Source of the DNA: DASRSS01 sp963799045
GTDB lineage: Bacteria > Actinomycetota > Actinomycetes > Mycobacteriales > Jatrophihabitantaceae
Direction: 5' to 3'
Assembly (NCBI GenBank): GCA_963799045.1
Contig: CAWCVN010000005.1
Coordinates: 434,001 to 498,000, forward strand
Length of the DNA stretch: 64,000 nucleotides
Under the pieces are notes generated by a model that saw only the letters and a program-made list of their open reading frames with translations, was not told the origin of the DNA and ran no database searches. This document shows, piece after piece, positions 61,043 to 64,000 of this stretch (position 1 is its first letter; every line of letters begins with the position of its first letter). The translations under genes were made by a program, and so were the position numbers.

Positions 61043-62041
61043 TCAGGGCACGAGCGCGAGCTTGCCGACGGTGGCGCGCGCCTCGAGCTCCGCGAGCACC
61101 TTCGGTCCATCGGCGAGCGCATAGCTGGTTGGTTTGCCACCGCCGAGCACTCCAGCCGCGATGAGCCCGAACATCTCGCCCATCACCTCGCCGAAGATCT
61201 GCGGCGTGGACTGGATCAGCACCCCGATGTTCAGGCCGATGACATGAACCTGATGCATATAGACGAGGTCCCAGTTGCTGATCACCGCCTTCCCGCCGGG
61301 CAGGCCGTAGACAACAACGCGGCCGGTGACTCGCTTGGCCGCCGCGAGGCTGGCCGCAAGGGCCGCGCCGCCAACTGACTCCAGCACCAGGTCGACGCCC
61401 GCGCCGTCGGTCAGACGCGTGACCTCGGCGGCGATGTCGTGACGTCGGGCATCGATCACGTGATCGGCCCCGAGAGTCCGCACGACGTCGTGCTTGTCAG
61501 GGGACGCTGCGGCGATCACGTGTGCGCCGTAGTGTTTGGCAATCTTCACTGCGGCCTGGCCGGTCCCGCCGGCCGCGGCGTGGATCAGCACAGACTGCCC
61601 CGCCTCGATTCGACCGAGTGGCTTGAGGGCGGTCAAGGCGGTTGGCCAGGACACGACCATGCCCAGTGCCTGAGGGTCAGCCCATCCCGCCGGAACCGGG
61701 ACGGTGCCTACCGCGGGCAGCAGCATGTACTCGGCGAACGCGCCGCCATTGATGCCGACGCCGATGACATGGGCGCCGGGCTCCACGCCGGAGACTCCCT
61801 CGCCGACAGCGACGACCTCGCCGGCCCCTTCGATCCCCGCCAGGTACGGCGGTTGCGGGCCAACGGCCGACGCGCCCCGCGACTGCGAGACGTCGAGGAA
61901 GTTGACACCGGCAGCGGTGACTCGGATCAGCACCTCACCCGGGCCGGGACTCGGTACCGGCGCATCGGTGATCAGGCGAAGACCGGCCGGGCCATCCAGC
62001 GAGGTTTGTTGCAGGGCGCGCATCGTCGAGGGGGTGTTCAT
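61043..62041 (-). CDS. NADPH:quinone oxidoreductase-like zinc-independent MDR protein
   Basis: 332 aa. Medium-chain reductase fold without zinc ligands: LRLITDAPVPSPGPGEVLIR, GVNFLDVSQSRG, AGIEGAGEVVAVGEGV; NADPH motif LIHAAAGGTGQAAVKIAKHY and GADHVIDARRHD. Reduces quinones or enones with NADPH. Divergent from a TetR gene across 111 bp with an inverted repeat, so probably controlled by it. Confidence 0.92.
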   Translation of the reverse strand: MNTPSTMRALQQTSLDGPAGLRLITDAPVPSPGPGEVLIRVTAAGVNFLDVSQSRGASAVGPQPPYLAGIEGAGEVVAVGEGVSGVEPGAHVIGVGINGGAFAEYMLLPAVGTVPVPAGWADPQALGMVVSWPTALTALKPLGRIEAGQSVLIHAAAGGTGQAAVKIAKHYGAHVIAAASPDKHDVVRTLGADHVIDARRHDIAAEVTRLTDGAGVDLVLESVGGAALAASLAAAKRVTGRVVVYGLPGGKAVISNWDLVYMHQVHVIGLNIGVLIQSTPQIFGEVMGEMFGLIAAGVLGGGKPTSYALADGPKVLAELEARATVGKLALVP

Positions 62042-62069
62042 GACCGTCCGTTCAAAGTTGTTTAGTGAT

Positions 62070-62122
62070 CGACCAACAAAGAATGGCACGACAGTCACCC
62101 CGGGTCAACGTAAACTTGGTCG
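62070..62122. promoter_or_regulatory. inverted repeat CGACCAA...TTGGTCG between oxidoreductase and TetR genes
   Basis: CGACCAA (62070-62076) and TTGGTCG (62116-62122) lie symmetrically in the divergent promoter region, with AAACAA/TTGTTT-rich flanks on both sides. Probably two sites for the divergent TetR. Confidence 0.5.
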
Positions 62123-62152
62123 GACGACAAACAAACAACGGAGACAGGCACG

Positions 62153-62815
62153 ATGGCCACTCGCGGACGGCCGCGCACGTTCGACCCAGAGACTGCCTTG
62201 CAGCAGGCGACCCGCGTGTTCTGGGAACGGGGCTACGAGGGCACCTCCCTCAGCGACCTGGCGGAGGAGATTGGAATCGCCTCCGCCAGCATCTACCACG
62301 CCTTCGGCAGCAAGGCAGATCTGTTTCGCCAGGTTATGGAGCGCTACGGCACGAGCTATGGCGGGCCACCCAAGCGCGCCCTGAGCGAGCATCCGAGCGC
62401 CCGCGACGCAGTCCACGCCATGCTCCGCGCCACCGCGGATCAGATCACCCTCCCGGATGCGCCGCACTACTGCATGTTGATTCTCGCCGCCCCGACCGGT
62501 GCGGTCGAGAACCACGCGGTCCGAGAGTTCCTGGCCGACACTCGACGCGCGCAGTTCACGGCAATCAAGCAACGACTCGACCGCGGCGTCGCCGACGGCG
62601 ACATCACCGCGTCCCAGGACGCCGTCGACGCACTCGCTCGCTACTACGCCACCGTGGTGCAGGGACTCTCCGTCCAGGCGCGCGACGGCGCGACCCGCAA
62701 CGAGCTGGAAGCGGTCATCACGTGCGCGATGGCCGCGTGGGACCTCGTCACCGGCGCGCCGACACCTGACGGAGGAGCAATCGCAGGTCGCGAAGCCGGC
62801 ACCCACAGCGCCTGA
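62153..62815 (+). CDS. TetR-family regulator (AcrR/NemR-like)
   Basis: 220 aa. It begins MATRGRPRTFDPETALQQAT then RVFWERGYEGTSLSDLAEEI and SASIYHAFGSKADLFRQVME, the HTH of the RGRPR-type TetR subgroup that commonly controls quinone or electrophile detoxification genes. The C-terminal domain has DAPHYCMLILAA with one Cys that could sense electrophiles (inference). Divergent from the quinone oxidoreductase. Confidence 0.92.
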   Translation: MATRGRPRTFDPETALQQATRVFWERGYEGTSLSDLAEEIGIASASIYHAFGSKADLFRQVMERYGTSYGGPPKRALSEHPSARDAVHAMLRATADQITLPDAPHYCMLILAAPTGAVENHAVREFLADTRRAQFTAIKQRLDRGVADGDITASQDAVDALARYYATVVQGLSVQARDGATRNELEAVITCAMAAWDLVTGAPTPDGGAIAGREAGTHSA

Positions 62816-62821
62816 CGCGTG

Positions 62822-62983
62822 CACTGCCAAATCAAGATCGCGTCCGCCCACGTCGGTGCGGCCGTCCTGCGCCTGGATGACCGGTGCGACGGCGGCTCCC
62901 CCTCGGCGACATGCTCGCGATTGTGTTCGCGGGCTGGCGGCCAGCAGCGCGCCGTACGCTTGCTGGAGCGCGCCAGTGTCCAT
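62822..62983 (-). pseudogene. short remnant, possibly DinB/mycothiol-isomerase-like N-terminus
   Basis: ATG 62981-62983, 11 bp after the ArsR-SRPBCC stop, gives MDTGALQQAYGALLAA. A change of frame then yields EHVAEGEPPS and a further WADAILI segment, vaguely like the first helices of DinB-fold proteins. Too short and broken to be sure. Confidence 0.3.
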
Positions 62984-62994
62984 GCGGTCTTCGT

Positions 62995-63774
62995 TCAGGC
63001 GCGTGTGCCGGTCATCTGCCATGGCGACTGCGGGAGCGCGGCGCCGGTCTCCAGTAGCGACTTCAGGTTCGACAGGACCGCCGGCCAGCCGTCGGAGATC
63101 CCGTTGAGCATGTCGAGGTTCGCGAGGTTCTCGTGGGTGACCGTGAGCCGCACGATGTCCTGGTGGGGTTCGACGAGGAACGTCACGACCGACGGCTCGC
63201 GATCCTCGTCCGCGCTGTCCTCGAAGGTGATGACCAGTCGTGTCGGCGGTTCGGCGGCGAGCACGGTGCCCACGACGTCGGCAACACCGGATCCATCGGT
63301 CCGTCGGTGCTCCCAGGGCGATCCGGCCTGCCAGTCCGAGACGTTCGCGTGGCCCCAGTACCGCGCCGTCAGGTCGGCGTCGGTGAGTGCCTTCCACACC
63401 TGCTCGGCGGTGGCGTGGATGTAGGTGACGTAGACGTAAGTCGGGACGGAGGTCATGGCGTACTCCTCTGCTCGGTCTCGGATTGCGCTCAGCGCCCGTA
63501 GGCGGGGCTGGTCGAAGCTGGATATCCAGCGCTGTTGGATCTCGTGGATGGGGACAGGGTTCAGGTAGTGCAGGCGCTCGCGCCCCTGCCGTACGACAGC
63601 GACGAGTTCGGCGCGCACGAGGATGTCCAGGTGCTGCGTGGCCGACTGACGGGCCATCGACAGGTGTTCACAGAGCTCGCGCAGCGTCTGGCCGTTGCGC
63701 TCGCGGAGGCGGTCGAGCATCAGCCGCCGCGTGGGGTCGGCCAATGCCTTGAAGACCAGCTCCATCTCGGTCAC
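62995..63774 (-). CDS. ArsR-family HTH fused to SRPBCC (AHSA1) domain
   Basis: 259 aa from GTG 63772-63774. Residues 1-85 are an ArsR winged helix (ELVFKALADPTRRLMLDRLR then LSMARQSATQHLDILVRAEL). Residues 108-245 are a START-like AHSA1 domain (YVYVTYIHATAEQVWKALTD, ARYWGHANVSDWQAGSPW, VTHENLANLDML). These are usually two adjacent genes; here they are one protein. The hydrophobic pocket may sense a ligand that controls DNA binding (inference). A 34-bp palindrome lies directly upstream. Confidence 0.9.
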   Translation of the reverse strand: MTEMELVFKALADPTRRLMLDRLRERNGQTLRELCEHLSMARQSATQHLDILVRAELVAVVRQGRERLHYLNPVPIHEIQQRWISSFDQPRLRALSAIRDRAEEYAMTSVPTYVYVTYIHATAEQVWKALTDADLTARYWGHANVSDWQAGSPWEHRRTDGSGVADVVGTVLAAEPPTRLVITFEDSADEDREPSVVTFLVEPHQDIVRLTVTHENLANLDMLNGISDGWPAVLSNLKSLLETGAALPQSPWQMTGTRA

Positions 63775-63776
63775 GG

Positions 63777-63810
63777 TGACATTATGCAGGTATTCACCTG
63801 CCTAATGTCA
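63777..63810. promoter_or_regulatory. 34-bp palindromic operator/promoter of the ArsR-SRPBCC gene
   Basis: TGACATTA-N-GCAGGT-attc-ACCTGC-N-TAATGTCA is an almost perfect dyad ending 2 bp before the GTG. On the minus strand it contains TTGACA, 19 bp, then CATAAT, with GTG 6 nt later, so the mRNA is probably leaderless and autoregulated. Confidence 0.75.
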
Positions 63811-63905
63811 ATGGAGTGTCAGCGGTCTGCTGCTAGCTTGGGCTGCCCAGGCGGCGGCCGGCGGTGACCTGTGGTGGCGCGGTCGAGTTCAAAGGGCAGG
63901 TGACG

Positions 63906-64000
63906 ATGCGCAAGGCGGACCGGGAGGTGCCGGGCGTGGTGGAAGGCGGCGAGCTCGTCTTCCCCGTCGAGGGCTCAACCGGCCGGAGCCGGACTGCGCG
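63906..64000 (+). CDS. partial ORF at the right edge
   Basis: ATG 63906, with AGGGCAGG about 6-8 nt before, opens MRKADREVPGVVEGGELVFP and VEGSTGRSRTA before the window ends. Divergent from the ArsR-SRPBCC gene. Product not recognised. Confidence 0.35.
   Translation, partial: MRKADREVPGVVEGGELVFPVEGSTGRSRTA

Noticed and set aside
1..64000. CRISPR array
   Set aside because: No regularly spaced repeats of 24-40 bp were seen and there are no cas genes.

Overview
This window is high-GC DNA (about 70% G+C by eye) with dense, often overlapping genes and many GTG starts. It encodes an F420-type luciferase-like oxidoreductase, a pstSCAB-phoU-ppk phosphate locus with GTTCACC Pho boxes, a MutT1-type NUDIX-phosphatase, an Srs-like type III polyketide synthase operon and actinobacterial mobile elements. 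Together these point to an actinomycete (Actinomycetota). I cannot assign a genus from the sequence alone.

Layout. 1-3.8 kb: a truncated branched-chain amino-acid-type binding lipoprotein, an indel-riddled F420 oxidoreductase, a TetR regulator and a conserved protein, with a shared CTAG/TGTCCAG-type motif. 3.8-7.4 kb: flavoprotein, methyltransferase and type III PKS operon (srsCBA-like order), divergent from a UbiA prenyltransferase; probably prenylated or methylated phenolic lipids. 7.4-10.3 kb: small membrane proteins, a sugar-porter MFS and a PRC-barrel protein. 10.5-23 kb: phosphate island with a secreted phosphoesterase, glycerophosphodiesterase, pstSCAB-phoU ending in a stand-alone OmpR-type DNA-binding domain, a soluble PAS histidine kinase, ppk and mutT1, with Pho boxes before pstS and ppk. 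23-27 kb: probable Fe-S regulator divergent from a nitrate/nitrite porter-hemerythrin-CopD-like operon, then adhP. 27-41 kb: aromatic/acyl-CoA catabolic island of several operons (SDR, amidohydrolase, CoA ligase, MaoC; MFS, MBL, FAH; Rieske oxygenase, 63-aa protein, reductase; secreted hydrolase, PobA) with MarR and IclR regulators. Three of its promoters carry the same ATCAGGAAACCTG operator. 41-45.5 kb: BrkB-like protein, enoyl-CoA hydratase, TetR and two NAD-dependent epimerase-like genes.

45.6 kb onward looks like an integrated island. It begins at a 41-nt copy of the 3' end of an initiator tRNA-fMet gene, followed by a broken integrase, an IS3-family element with a canonical GGGAAAA frameshift site, a degraded PLD-helicase-DUF3427 defence-type gene, an AbiEi antitoxin with a truncated AbiEii joined to a pRiA4b-like protein, and a HEPN/MNT toxin-antitoxin pair. 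A compact three-gene serine-recombinase cassette is bracketed by a perfect 17-bp inverted repeat (58229-58245 and 60890-60906) and appears to have cut off a gene downstream of a quinone oxidoreductase. The window ends with TetR/oxidoreductase and ArsR-SRPBCC regulatory pairs with clear palindromic operators.

Three stretches (about 1.13-1.74, 31.05-31.6 and 48.1-51.3 kb) carry dense single-base indels while the encoded residues stay family-like. These may be sequence error rather than true decay, so gene disruptions there should be read with care.
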